Shown here in pieces: positions 12,744 to 23,910 of a stretch of 64,000 bases of DNA. The notes under the pieces were generated by a model. It did no database searches and was not told the origin of the DNA. It saw nothing but the letters and a program-made list of their open reading frames with translations. The stretch spans positions 4,459,298 through 4,523,297 of the forward strand of contig JABACO010000024.1 of NCBI GenBank assembly GCA_013339895.1. Reading direction: 5' to 3'. Position 1 is the stretch's first letter, and each line of letters opens with the position of its first letter. Made by a program: the position numbers and the translations under genes. Source of the DNA: Ephydatia muelleri (taxonomy: Eukaryota; Porifera; Demospongiae; Spongillida; Spongillidae).

Positions 12744-13625
12744 CGAGGTGTGGTGCTAGCTGTAAGCTCATCTATGATGATTCAGGGAGAGGTGGCAGGG
12801 AGACTAACTAGAATGCTCATTGATACGGGTTCTGGGGTAACACTAATTAGGGAAGATGTATGGAGGGATGAATTAAAAGGTGGAGGATATGGTTACCATC
12901 TAAAAGATCTTAACCACCCTGTGGTTACAGCAAATGGGCAACAGTTGAACTTGTTGGGTCAAGTTGAGTTGCCTTTGCATATTGGTAGCATGCATACCAA
13001 ATTCCCAGTCTTAGTTGCTAGTCAGTTGACACAAGAGTGCTTGATCGGAGCTGATTTTCTTTCCAAGTTTAATTGCCAACTACCTTTAGGCGCTGGAGTA
13101 CTTGTAGCAGGAACTGAGGCATTAAGCATGGAAACAGATAGGAAAAGTCGATCACCAGTTGGGGGTTGTGATGTGCAACTTATTGAGCACGTGGAGATCC
13201 CTGGGTCATCTCAAATGCGAATTCTTGCTGCATGTAATGGTGGCCTGTGTGGTGTAAATGGTTCTGTATTGTTAGAACCCAATGTTGCATTCATGAAACG
13301 TCAAGGCTTGATGGTGGCTAGATCTGTCTCATTTGTGAGTAAGGGGTCAAAAGAAGTACTTGTCCAGTTGCTTAATCCTTCTTCTTTCCCTATTGTTCTG
13401 CATAAGCAGGAGGTGGTAGGCACACTGCATTCTTTGGATGAACACAATGGCATGGCATGCTCGGCTGGAGTGGATACACAGGGGAGCCATAACACTAGTG
13501 TTCAGAGCATTGCCAAGCAGTTGGTCGATAAGGTAGCAGAAGGTGTTACGGACAATGAGAAGGATGAGTTACAACAACTGTTATTGAAGTATAGTGGTAT
13601 TTTGTACAATATGAGGGTGATCTAG
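12744..13625 (+). pseudogene. pol: Pol N-terminal part: retropepsin, frame broken at its end
   Basis: The aspartic protease motif LIDTGSGVTLI is followed by a flap-type LIGADFL. The reading is in the same frame as gag, after the TGA. It stops at 13625 (TAG); the expected protein continues in the third frame from about 13613, which indicates a small indel just before. Function in the intact element would be Gag-Pol processing. Confidence 0.85.
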
Positions 13626-15330
13626 GGAGAACAGATTTAGTTTACCATCACATTGTTACTGGGGACCATAAAGGAATTAAAAAGTCAGGGCGTAGGTTGC
13701 CTTTTCATCAGAGGGAGGAAGTGAAAGAGTTGCTGGATGGCATGTTGGAAAGACAGGTGATAGAACCTAGTCAGGGGTCATGGTCATCCCCAGTAGTGTT
13801 GGTCAAAAAGAGGATGGATCCACAAGATTTTGTGTGGACTTCAGACAGTTAAATGCTGTGACCAAGAAGGATGCACAACCCCTACCTCGCATTGACGAAA
13901 CACTGGATGTCCTGGGGTCTGCACAGTGGTTTACCTGCCTTGACCTTACAAGCGGATACTGGCAGGTTGAGGTGGCACCTGAAGATCATGAGAAAACGGC
14001 ATTTGTTACTCCATATGGTCTATTTCAGTTCCGTGTCATGCCTTTTGGTCTTACAAATGCTCCTGCCACTTTTCAGCGTCTAATGGAGCGAGTGCTAGCA
14101 GGACTCCACTGGACCACATGTCTTATCTACCTGGATGATATCTTGATTCTCAGTGCAACAGTCCAACAGCATTTCACAAGGTTGCGAGAGATCTTTGACC
14201 GTCTGAAACAAGCTGGTTTGAAAATAAAACCCAGTAAGTGTTTGTTGTTGCAAAAGAGCATCAAATATTTAGGGCATGTAGTGTCAGAGCATGGTATTAA
14301 GACTGATTCAGACAAGATAAGATGTATTGCTGATTGGCCTACTCCGTCCTGTCTGCAAGATTTGAAACAATTTTTGGGGTTAGCGTCATATTATAGACGA
14401 TTTGTCCGAAATTTTGCTGCTATAGTTGCTCCTTTAGTAAAGCTTACTGAAAAGGGCCATGTGTGGCATTGGTCATCTGACTGTGACGCTGCATTTTTAC
14501 AGTTGAAGGAACGCCTTGTAACATCTCCCATATTGGGCTACCCTGTGTTCAACCAGCCATTTATGGTGGACACCGATGCTAGTGGGGAGGGGCTTGGGGC
14601 TGTTCTGTCACAGTATGTATCGGGTGTGGAACGTGTCATTGCTTTTGCAAGCAGGTCCCTGTCTAAAGCTGAAAGGAAGAACTGTGCTACAAGGCGTGAA
14701 ATGCTTGCTTTAGTATGGGCCATCAAACATTTTCGCCCTTATCTGTATGGCAGGCATTTTACAGTGCGGACAGACCATGCTTCCTTGCGGTGGTTGCAGA
14801 GTTTCCATGAACCAGAGGGTCAAGTGGCTAGATGGCTGGAATGCCTTTCTGAATATGATTTTGAGGTGGTTCATCGCCCTGGTTCTAAGCATACCAACAC
14901 TGATGCCTTGTCCTGTATTCCTTGCCCTCAGTGTCAGTTATCATTTCCGCAGGTTTGTACGATGCAATCGGTTATCTGGCTGCCATGTTGGACTCTGGAT
15001 GAACTTGCTGAGGAACAAAGACAGGACTCCAGCATTGGGCAAATTATTCAATGGATGGAAAATGATAGTATCCCTCGGGTATTTCTGAAGCACCTGTCTT
15101 CGCATACCCAAGCATTGTGGGCTCAGTCTTCATATCTGGTTTTGCAGAATGGGGTGTTATATAGGCGGTGGGAAGATGTTCCCTGCAAGGGGCTTCATAG
15201 AAGGTTGCAGTTAGTTCTCCCTCCTACTCTGGTTCCGGTGCTATTAGAAGCAATACATAGTTCAATAAGGGGAGGTCATTTTGGAACTACAAGACCCTTG
15301 CAAAGGTGCGTGAGCGTTTTTATTGGGTAG
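13613..15330 (+). pseudogene. pol: Pol: reverse transcriptase and RNase H, frameshifted
   Basis: 13613-about 13810 reads in one frame up to the conserved LVKK. A 1-bp change then moves the RT to the frame 13780-15330 (516 codons). Seen there: [23 protein letters not shown] (catalytic Asp), LIYLDDILI (YLDD), and RNase H with [12 protein letters not shown] and [12 protein letters not shown]. The C-terminal end runs into the integrase zinc finger and shifts frame again at about 15306. The motif set is complete, but the chain cannot be translated as one. Confidence 0.9.
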
Positions 15331-16111
15331 GGCAGCGCAAAGATGTAGCTGCTTGGTGTTCTGGTTGTCTATCCTGTGCATCTAGTAAGCCTCCACCTGC
15401 AAAACTACGTGCACCCCTGCAGCTTGACCCTGCAGTGCGGCCACTGCAACGTGTGGCGTGGATATTATGGGGCCCTTACCTGAAACCTCTAGAGGCAACA
15501 AGTATATTCTTGTTATTGCAGATTACTGTACTAAATGGTCGGAAGCCTACCCAATACCTAACATGGAGGCAATAACTGTAGCTAAATGTTTGGTGAATGA
15601 ATTTATTTGTCGTTTTGGTGTGCCTGAGCAATTGCACTCAGACCAAGGAGAAACTTTGAAAGAAAGGTCATTAAAAACATATGTGACCTTGTACAAATTC
15701 GAAAAACTTGCACATCTCCATATCACCCACAATCGGATGGGTTAGTTGAACGATTTAACAGAACATTGTTAAATTTGTTGAGCATTGCAGTTGTTGATGC
15801 TGAACGTGACTGGGATGTGCAATTGCCATTATTGATGTTTGCTTACCGTACGTCAATGCATGAGATCAATGGGGGTAACACCTTTTGAGATGATGTTTGG
15901 TAGGGAGGTGGTGCTGCCAGAGCATTTGATGTTCAATCTACCAGTTAGTACTGAGCAGGTCCTGCAGGAAGGGGTCGAATATGTAGACTATCTGAAGAAA
16001 AGGTTCCAGCTGGTGCATCAGTACGTCAGACAGAATGCACAGAAAGGCATGCAGCGTCAGAAGACTGGATACGATCAGAAGGAGAATACGCGGTGTGTTT
16101 TCCGGAAATAA
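15306..16111 (+). pseudogene. pol: Pol: integrase, multiple frameshifts
   Basis: The zinc-binding region ends in CSGCLSCASSK. The DDE core is split over three frames: DIMGPLP near 15460, HSDQG at 15635-15649, and the Glu codon at 15748-15750 in a VERFNRTLL context. A later frame runs 15839-16111 (GVTPFEMMFGREVV, typical of Gypsy integrase C-terminal parts). Breaks lie near 15306, 15460, 15650, 15840 and 16110. Non-functional. Confidence 0.88.
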
Positions 16112-16115
16112 ATCA

Positions 16116-16478
16116 TGTATGGCTCTACACCCCTGCTGTCCCAAAAGGAAAGTCTCCCAAATTTTATCGACCATTGCAAGGACCGTATCAAGTATTAAAA
16201 AAAAGGGTGAAGTGACTTATGATATCCGACGCCTGGCGCATCCGCGAAAAAGATTAATTGTGCATCACAACCAGTTGAAGCCCTTTTTGCAGGCATCACC
16301 TCATAGAGAACAGGAGCCAAGTGAGGAGGAGGAGGAGAAGGGAACACCAAGTGAAGAACAGGAGTCAAGAGGGGAGGAGATTAACAAAGAGCCACAAGAG
16401 TCAATGGCTGATTTACAGGATGAGCAATACATATACGTGGAAACTAGGAGGCCAGAGTCACGGCCAGCAGTGGAGTAA
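16116..16478 (+). pseudogene. Pol C-terminal tail
   Basis: Reads KVSQILSTIARTV and then DIRRLAHPRKRLIVHHNQLKPF, the usual end of Gypsy integrase, followed by a Glu/Ser-rich acidic tail. Stop at 16476-16478. About 200 bp of untranslated sequence follow before the 3' LTR. Confidence 0.7.
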
Positions 16479-16681
16479 CATGTATCCCCACCTCCACTTA
16501 TAGCCCTGCACCCCGTCAGCCTCCACAGCAACCTGCTGAGCCGGAATTACCTCAACCTGGAGAACAGTTGCGTCGCTCAACTCGGAACAGACATCCTCCA
16601 CATTCGTATGGACACATTGTTGTTCATTCTGCTCATACCCATACAAACTGTGAGGACACAGTTTCATTGGTTGGGGAGCTG

Positions 16682-16873
16682 TGTAACGATGGCAACAGCT
16701 GTTCGCATGAGCAACACTACTAGCGACAACCTGACGACAGAACTATCGAGAACTGTAGTGCCGTGTGCATTAAAGAACAACAGTTGGCTGGTATATAATT
16801 GAGTGTATTGTATGCGTAGGGGGAGACACAATCATAAAGTTTGTAGTCTGTTTGGGACTGTGAGTGCGCTACA
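16682..16873 (+). repeat. 3' LTR
   Basis: Same length and ends as the 5' LTR, preceded by a short purine run (GGGGAG, 16673-16678) that could be the polypurine tract. It is followed directly by CATACTATCC of the host repeat. Confidence 0.93.
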
Positions 16874-16948
16874 CATACTATCCCACCCCAGCATATAGCC
16901 ACAAACCATAACCACCAAAAAGGTTTAGGGGTCTGGTTCCAGACATGG

Positions 16949-17011
16949 TATATATAAGAGAGGTCTGGGAAGGGTGACTCACTCGGTCATCAGCCATTGC
17001 AGTTCGTAGTC
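16949..17011 (+). promoter_or_regulatory. TATA promoter and leader of DIRS-like element, copy 1
   Basis: TATATATAAG at 16949-16958 is followed about 30 bp downstream by an initiator-like TCGGTCATCAGCC. The ATG is at 17012. The same arrangement (TATA at 37102-37111, ATG at 37165) is kept in the second copy. Confidence 0.6.
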
Positions 17012-17842
17012 ATGAACCGTAAGGAATTAGAAAATTTAACGTGCGAGGTCCTCCGTCTTCGGCTTGGCGCGGCGAAGCTTGCGATGACGGGAAACAAGGC
17101 AGCCCTGGTAGAGCGCCTCTACCTGCACCTTTGGGACCCCTCAAACGAGACAGAACCAGAACGCGAAGACGTGCCCGACGCGACACCCGAGTCCGAAGAT
17201 TCCAGCGAATCTTCGAGCGAGAGTGCAACAACCGAGCCCAACTTGGAGGCCAAATCTCCCCCGCGTCCTGTGGTGAAACCCAGACGCCGACGCAAACGCA
17301 AGGCGCACGGGCTCAAAAGACGTCGTCGATCAACTAGCTCTTCCTCGGGCTCTTCATCCGACTCTAGCAGCTCTTCCACCTCCAGCTCGGACGGCTCGGA
17401 CCACCGCAGACACAAGCGCTCGTCACGCCGGCACGTAAAAAGCCGCTCTAAGCGTCACTACCGGCACCGCAGCTCCAGCTCATCCGGGTCATCAACAGAC
17501 TCTCCTCTAATCTCTTGTGTCTCCACTCCAGCGAGGCGGACGGTCAAGAAGATCAAGAGAGGTGAGTACACTGACTTCGACAAGTTGCTCTCACCCACAG
17601 ATGATGCGGTGCCCGGGCAAGCGGTAGCGCCCAAGAAAAGCCGCAAGACCAAGCGCCAAGTCTGCAATCTGCAAAGTTGGCTGGAGGCGTGGAATATTTA
17701 TCTGGCCATTCGAATTCAGATGGCTCCCAAGACAGCGTTGCAACTGGTCAAAATAACAGACCATCGTGTGCCACCTGTTATCTGCCTACCCGGCTGCATC
17801 GGGTCTGAAGTACGACTGGCTATTTCGGGAGGCGGCGGCTAG
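17012..17842 (+). pseudogene. DIRS-like Gag-like protein with SAP and RS-rich domains, copy 1
   Basis: ATG at 17012. Residues about 1-40 (ELENLTCEVLRLRLGAAKLA, then TGNKAALVERLYLHL) look like a SAP DNA-binding motif. An acidic stretch follows, then a long Arg/Ser-rich region of the RS type (SSSSGSSSDSSSSSTSS), then LQSWLEAWNIYLAIRIQMAP, typical of DIRS Gag-like proteins. Frame is lost near 17750: LFREAAARS, DVLKEDILVWCVTRNPF and the zinc finger continue in other frames to about 18200. An isolated SR-protein gene is less likely, because a DIRS-type RT follows and the unit is duplicated. Confidence 0.75.
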
Positions 17843-18760
17843 AAGTAAGTCCACAACCTTCCAATGGGATGTGCTAAAGGAGGACATCCTGGTCTGGTGC
17901 GTCACCCGTAACCCCTTTCGTGCCTGACAGCAGATGCAGACTACCAGCTCCACCCCTCGCCAGGGCCCAGCTCCAGCAGCAAGGAATGCCAGAAACCAGC
18001 TGGGCGATTGCTCTGTACTCACCAGACTGGCCAGGAGATCTGTTGCCGTTTTAACTATGAAAAATGCACCAAGGGAGCTGAATGGCACCATGCCCACAAG
18101 TGCTGGGGCCCATGTTGTGGTGGGGACGACCCCGCTACAGCCTTCCCTCGTACCAAGCTGGCACCCGCGTCAGCTCCCGAGACCTCACACACCCCTATGA
18201 AGCTCTACCTTTGAGCAAGAATTAAGGAATCATCCCAACAAAGCCTGGATCTCATGGCTGCTATCTGGCATTGACTACGGTGTTTCCACCGGATACAATG
18301 GACCTCGTTTTTCCCACAATGCACGTAACCTAGCATCTGCACTCAAGCACCCAGCCATTATTGACGCTTAGCTGTCAAAAGAAATAGCTGCTGGACGCCC
18401 AATCTCAGAGCGCCCGCTGACCAACCTACGCAAATCAGGGCTAGGAGCTGTGCCGAAGAAGAACAGGAATGGAGAGTATCATGCATCGGCATCAATGAAT
18501 ACATCGATAAGGAAGACTTCACAATCCACTATGCAATGGTAGATGATGCAGTTGCCATGGTGACCGAATATGGTAAAGGTGCATAATGGCCAAGATTGAC
18601 CTCAAGGCTGCCTTCTGCATGGTACCCATTGTGAGTGGGACCTGTTTGGACTCCATTTGAAGGGGAAGTACTATGTAGACACCTGCATGCCTGCCTTTCG
18701 GTCTTTGGTCAGCTCCGTACATCTTGAAACGCTTTCTGATCACATTTTGGGAAGACACTG
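17843..18760 (+). pseudogene. DIRS-like zinc finger and partial RT, copy 1
   Basis: Contains the CCRFNYEKCTKGAEWHHAHKC finger spread over frame breaks, then RT remnants (KAWISWLLSGID, ASGINEYIDKED-like, MAKIDLKAAFCMVP). A TAG replaces a Glu codon near 18369, and several indels separate the pieces. RT homology stops after DTCMPAFRSLVSSVHLETL, where an interspersed family begins. No tyrosine recombinase is present. Confidence 0.7.
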
Positions 18761-19465
18761 CCAGGCACTCAAACAAGAGGCATGGAGCCTCAATCAAAAG
18801 GCAAAGCACTGCACCCTGCCACAATCAAGTAAGGGTGAACACTGCATGTACTGTATTACATCACTTAGGTGTGCACTGTGTCAGGAGTAAGTCGCTCATT
18901 AGCTGATGTCATTCAGTGCATAGTACATAGACATGAGAATGGTGTTTAGTTTCCAGGAGATCTGGTGGTCAAATCCTGTTATCAAGATGGATGTGTGACT
19001 TACATGTAGTTGCCATGGCTACATTGGTTCTGAAATTCATTTTGTTGTAAGAGCACACATGATGTAATGAATTTACATGTCCACATGTAACCTTTGGCAC
19101 CTGCACCATACCTTATTCAATTACATGTACAGTGTATTCACAACAAATAATCAAAATTGGCATTTTGGGAAGGCACTCTCAATAGAGGCATGAAGCCCTG
19201 TAAAGTACTGCACTTTGTTATCCCTTTCAACATTATTGATTAAAAATTAGCACTAGTTACTATAAGTATGTAGCTGTTACCTAACATATTTCTAACTTTG
19301 AAGTATATGGGACGTTTAATGACAAAGCCAGGTTTATGGCATATTGAATAAAACGACTATGAACTAGCATCAATTTCAAACCACATATCTTCCAAGCTAA
19401 ACAACCCACGTCCTTCCTATTTTCAGGACTTATTGCCCCATTAGTTCTGTATTTAATTCTATTTT
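18761..19465. other. Interspersed repeats between DIRS-like fragment and minisatellite element
   Basis: Matches 38920-39635. It includes the AGGTGTGCACTGTGTCAGGAG family, present about twelve times in the window. No coding support. Confidence 0.6.
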
Positions 19466-20285
19466 TACACACTATGAACCCTTTACACTCGTCCATACTA
19501 ATGTTTGGTAATCTTCAGGGCAAAGAACGCGTTAAAACTCAACAAATGAGTCCTGTTGCTATCAGATTCTGCAGATCGTTTAATTTTACTTAATCAATAA
19601 TCAAGATATTGATTATCAATGTGAGAGCAATTTTCCTGGTCGTTTCGCACCATTCTTTATTTTAGAAGAGATTCCATTTACCTGTGAACATCAAAAGACC
19701 TATCCTCCCTAATGCAAATCTATCTTGCAAATCCTTGACTCTTTGAGTACAGAATTTCATGCACTGTACTATCCAAAAGACGAGTACCCCGTTCTATGTG
19801 GTGGGTGTTTTGGAGTAGGAGAGATAAATCTGTGCTCTACTAAAGTTACTGCACTTATAAGGTCCACTTTGGAATACAGGTATTGCTACGCCAATTATTA
19901 CTCAATTTTGCTGCACTGTGTGGGCAGACTGGGGATAATCCATCACACTATCGCAATGGGCATGCCAGCACCCATGCGTGTGATGTAGGTACAGGCTGTA
20001 AATACTGGACTGGTGGTGTGATGTATGTACTGGTTTGGTGTGTTATACTGGACTGGTGTATTGAACTGGACTGGTGTGTTGTATGTACTGGACTGGTGTG
20101 TTGTATGTGCTGGACTGGTGTATTGTATGTACTGGACTGGTGTGTTGTAAGTGCTGGACTGGTGTATTGGTCTGGTGCATAAGAATTTTTAAATGTAGAT
20201 GTGTTTTATGTACTGTTGTCTGTACTGGACTGTTGTTTTGAATGTATACTGGACTGGTATGTTGTATGTACTGGACTGGTGTGTT
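19466..20285 (+). mobile_element. Minisatellite-cored element, copy 1 (left arm plus short array, right arm missing)
   Basis: The left arm 19466-20003 matches 39636-40170. It is followed by about 12 degenerate 22-bp units (TGTACTGGACTGG...) at 20003-20285. The sequence then joins an unrelated interspersed family, so the inverted right arm seen in the other copies is absent. Confidence 0.75.
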
Positions 20286-20290
20286 CGTTT

Positions 20291-21782
20291 AAATGAACCA
20301 TTGAGAATTGTATTGTATTCATATACACTTTAGTGAAGTGCCTTGATGCCTCACTCCTCCATTGAGGTCACTATGACCCATGTAAGCTACATGTGGAGAG
20401 ACATGTAATAGTCCTACACATATGTGCTCTGCATTATGATTCTGACATGATCTATATCCATTCTCCCCAGCCTTGTGGGAAGGCAAGCTATCTTTTAGGT
20501 CATGCAGCAATGGGTATACATTGGGGCACACATTTAGAGTATGTGTGGAAATGCTATGTACTTTATAAACATCTAGTGCTGAATTGTAAGAGCACACATG
20601 ATGTTATGAAATTTGAGGTTTACATAACAACATGTAACGCCAGGCACTCGGAATAAAGGCATGGAGCCTCAATGAAAAGGCAAGACGCTGCACCTTGCTA
20701 CAACTAGCTAAGGTGAACATTTGATTACATCACTTAGGTGTGCACTGTGTCAGGATTAAGTCACTCATTAGCTGATGGCATTCAGTGCATAGTACATAGA
20801 CATGAATGGTGTTTAGTTTCAGGAGATCTGGTGGTTAAATCTTGCCATGAAGATGGATGTGTGGTGAATATGGAGGTGCACTGCATACTGATGACATCCA
20901 CCACTTTAGATACAATACATAATGACATATAATTACTTATACAAGACATGTAATGACTTAAACCCCCATGAACTATAACTGCAATAGATAAACTCCCATC
21001 ATCCACCATCACCTTCACACACAACTGTGACATTACATATGACATATGTACAAAGGGTGGTAAAATGTATTCTGGAGATGACTATTCCCATCACCCATGG
21101 CAAGGTCATGCTTTCAAGAGGACAACTGAAGAGATTTCTGAATCCCTAGCTGCTGCACCTAGTACTGTACTAGGTGACATCCCATATTGTGCATGACCAT
21201 GTATTGTATGACCTTCGTGTTCACATGGCTATGTGATAGAGGCAAATTTTCCGAAAACAGGAAGAGAGTATATGTTCATTGCATATTCATTCCCATTATC
21301 CTCCCTCACCAAGCCCTCCCATATCAGAGAGCTGGTGGGTAGATGGACTCATCATGAAGAGGGTAAGGGAAAGAGGTGGGGAGGCCTATGACAACTGCAT
21401 GAACCCCACTTTGCTCTTATTTTATGATAGATGTGTGACTTGCAATGGCTATATTGGTGCTGAATTTCATTTTGTTGTAAGAGCACGCATGATCTAATAA
21501 AACTGCATGACCACTTGTAACCTTTGGCACATTGCACCATACCTTATTCAACTACATGTACAGTTTATTCACAACAAATAAATGGCTTATCAAAATTGGC
21601 TTTCTGATCACATGTTGGGAAGACACTCAAAATAGAGGCATGAAGCCCAGCAAAGTGCAGCACTTTCTAAACACTTATTAGGTTGCACACTTCATCTATT
21701 TCATTAAATCATGCCTTGTGTCTTAAAATGCACCACATGCAATGACTTATATACCACAAACTGGAGACTTGGGTCATTAGGT
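20291..21782. other. Mosaic of interspersed repeats, no gene
   Basis: 20330-20490: CCTCACTCCTCCATTGAGG family. 20660-20930: GTGTGCACTGTGTCAGG family. 20965-21420: a segment shared with 35110-35540, 43730-43960, 47000-47410 and 55215-55620. No splice-flanked ankyrin exon is present. Confidence 0.6.
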
Positions 21783-22095
21783 TGAAGCCCAAAAGATGAT
21801 ATTATGCATACGGAGTGCCTCAGCAGCTCTCTTCCTTCCCCATCATTTTTCCATCTCCCTCCCCTCACATGAATGTTGGAATAGCGACCACCTCTATGCT
21901 GTGAAGCCCAAAAGATGACGTTATGCATACGGAGTGCCTCAACAGCTCTCTTCCTTCCCATCAATTTCCCATCTCCTTCCCCTCACATGAATTTTGGAAT
22001 AGCGACCACCTTTATGCTGCGAAGCCCAAAAGATGACGTCACACATACTGAGTGCCTCAGAAGCTCTCTTCCTTCCCCATCATTTTCCCATTGGA
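21783..22095 (+). repeat. Three tandem copies of a 118-119 bp unit
   Basis: GAAGCCCAAAAGATGA begins at about 21783, 21902 and 22020. Each unit runs through GGAGTGCCTCAGCAGCTC and a pyrimidine stretch to CACATGAAT. Single copies of the unit occur near 10980, 27917, 45190 and 50510. Confidence 0.85.
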
Positions 22096-23276
22096 CAAAC
22101 AGAAATTAAATAATCTTGTAGCCTTCATGTTAGGTGTGGGCTGTGCTATCATTATTGCTAAGGAACATTGTGATGTCATAATATATTATTATGTGCTTTG
22201 GTACTTCCATTAGCATTTATTGAAGCCAAGGACAATTGCAGAGACACGAGAAACAATGACACATCTCCAGAGAGGTTTAGCAACAAGACAGACAGGAGTA
22301 CATTGGTCATCGACAGACGGTGGCAAAGATTCAAAAAGACACCAGGGAGTGTGACTATCTTTATTGAAGTAAAATGTCTTATTGTACATTAAAGAGCACT
22401 TTCATGGGAAACCTCTTAAATCTTTGTAGTCCTAAGCAAAATTAAATTTGCTGAATTACTAGTTTCATTATGGTGCTCCTACATTACCACTTCTTTTTGC
22501 TCCTACCATAATCAAATTTAATTCAAGACAATACATGGGTTCCACTCTTCGTTTAAATGCGCCATTGAGAATTGTGTTGTATTAATATTCACTTTAGTCA
22601 GGTGCCTTGATGCCTCACTCCTCCAACGAGGTCACTATGACCCATGTAAGCTACATGTCGAGAGACATTCAATAGTCCTATACATATGTGCTCTGCATTA
22701 TGATACTGACATGATCTATATCAGTTCTCCCAGCCTTGTGGGAAGGTAAGCTATCTTTTATAGGTCATGCAGCAATGGGGATACATTAGGGCACACATTT
22801 AGAGTTTGCGGGGGAATGCTATGTACTTTATAAACCTCTAGTGTTGAAATGTAAGAGCGCACATGATGTTATGAAATTTGAGGTTTACATGACCACATGT
22901 AACGTTATGTAACTACATGTATTCGCAACAAATGAATCGCTTATCAAAAGCTTTTGGATCACATTTTGGGACGACATGCCAGGCACTCAAAATAGAGGCA
23001 TGAAGCCTCAATAAAAAGGCAAGGCGCACCTTGCTACAACTAGCTAGGGTGAATATTTGATTACATCACTTAGGTGTGCACTGTGTCAGGAGTAAGTCAC
23101 TCATTAGCTGATGTCATTCAGTGCATAGTACATAGACATAAATGGTGTTTAGTTTCCAGGAGATCAGGTGGTCATATCTTGTTATCAAGATGGATGTGTG
23201 GTGGATATGGAGGTGCACTGCATACTGATGACATCCACCACTTAAGATACAATACGTAATGACATATAATTACTTA
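22096..23276 (+). repeat. Segmental duplication P, copy 1
   Basis: Aligns closely with 27985-29176 and, more loosely, with 45255-46410. It includes GCAGAGACACG, GACAGACAGGAGTACA and the CTCCTCCAATGAGG family. No gene. Confidence 0.8.
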
Positions 23277-23281
23277 CAATT

Positions 23282-23565
23282 AAGTAAATAAAAAACCTTC
23301 TCTATGAGAACGTTGGTAGGATATAGGATTTGAAGGCAATGGTGGTGCAAAAAGCAAGGAAACAAGGGTCTGTAATATTAAGGGAAAATGTCATAGTCCT
23401 ATATTTAGCCCGTTTGTAGCATATACTATGTTCCTGTGCTAAATATAGGACTATGACATTTTCCCTTACTATTACAGACCCTTGTTTCCATGCTTTTTAC
23501 ACCACCATTGCCTTCAAATCCTATATCCTACCAATATTCTCATAGAGAAGGTATTTTATTTACTT
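23282..23565. mobile_element. Long hairpin (foldback), copy 1
   Basis: Inverted arms of about 128 bp start AAGTAAATAAAAAACC and end in its complement around a ~28-bp loop. The arm sequence equals that of 29182-29455; the loop differs and is longer. Confidence 0.85.
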
Positions 23566-23568
23566 GTT

Positions 23569-23910
23569 TCATTCATTTTTTTTCATGCACATTATTCCAA
23601 TGCATAATTGATGATGCGTAATTGATCGTAAGTGATCCGTATTGATTCCCAGCAGATTCGGGACTCTCCCAATAACGTTGCCTTTTAGCGGACCGTTTCT
23701 TTTCTGGTCTTTTTGATACCGCTCGCGTTCAGCGGTCCGTTTCTTTTCTGGCTCTGCTTGATACCGCTCGCGTTCAGCGGTTTTCTGGCTCTGCTTGATA
23801 CCGCTCGCGTTCAGCGGTCCGTTTCTTTTCTGGCTCTGCTTGATACCGCTCGCGTTCAGCGGTCCGTTTCTTTTCTGGCTCTGCTTTGTAGGATGCCCGT
23901 GCCGATTCCC
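23569..23910 (-). pseudogene. 15-residue-repeat ORF, copy 1, frameshifted and truncated
   Basis: Read on the minus strand this is the 45-bp unit encoding AEPEKKRTAERERYQ or its frameshifted versions, about four units. A C-terminal stretch matches 29446-29600. The start-proximal part present in the second copy is missing: homology stops at about 23907, within GATGCCCGTGCCGATTC. See the second copy for the domain description. Confidence 0.7.

Larger units (their letters stand above)
11610..16873 (+). mobile_element. Ty3/Gypsy LTR retrotransposon, full length, decayed
   Basis: Two 192-bp LTRs flank gag, protease, RT, RNase H and integrase in Ty3/Gypsy order. The LTRs differ at 7 positions by my count (about 96% identity), so the insertion is not recent. 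The target-site duplication is CATA (CATAT/CATAC). The uninterrupted target survives in the paralogue at about 37025 (CTAAGCATACTATCC). Pol carries at least five frame breaks, so the copy is not autonomous. Confidence 0.93.
11410..20290 (+). repeat. Segmental duplication T, copy 1 (with LTR element inserted)
   Basis: Apart from 11610-16873, this interval aligns along its length with 36826-40330: the GTTTAGGTCTAAGTAAACATT stretch, the DIRS-like promoter and ORF, the RT fragment, and the long arm leading into a 22-bp minisatellite. It ends where the minisatellite meets a copy of the interspersed family at about 20290. Confidence 0.85.

Noticed and set aside
17012-17842. Host SR splicing factor gene
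   Set aside because: The SAP/RS ORF is followed by DIRS-type zinc finger and RT remnants, and the whole unit is duplicated and truncated at the same point.
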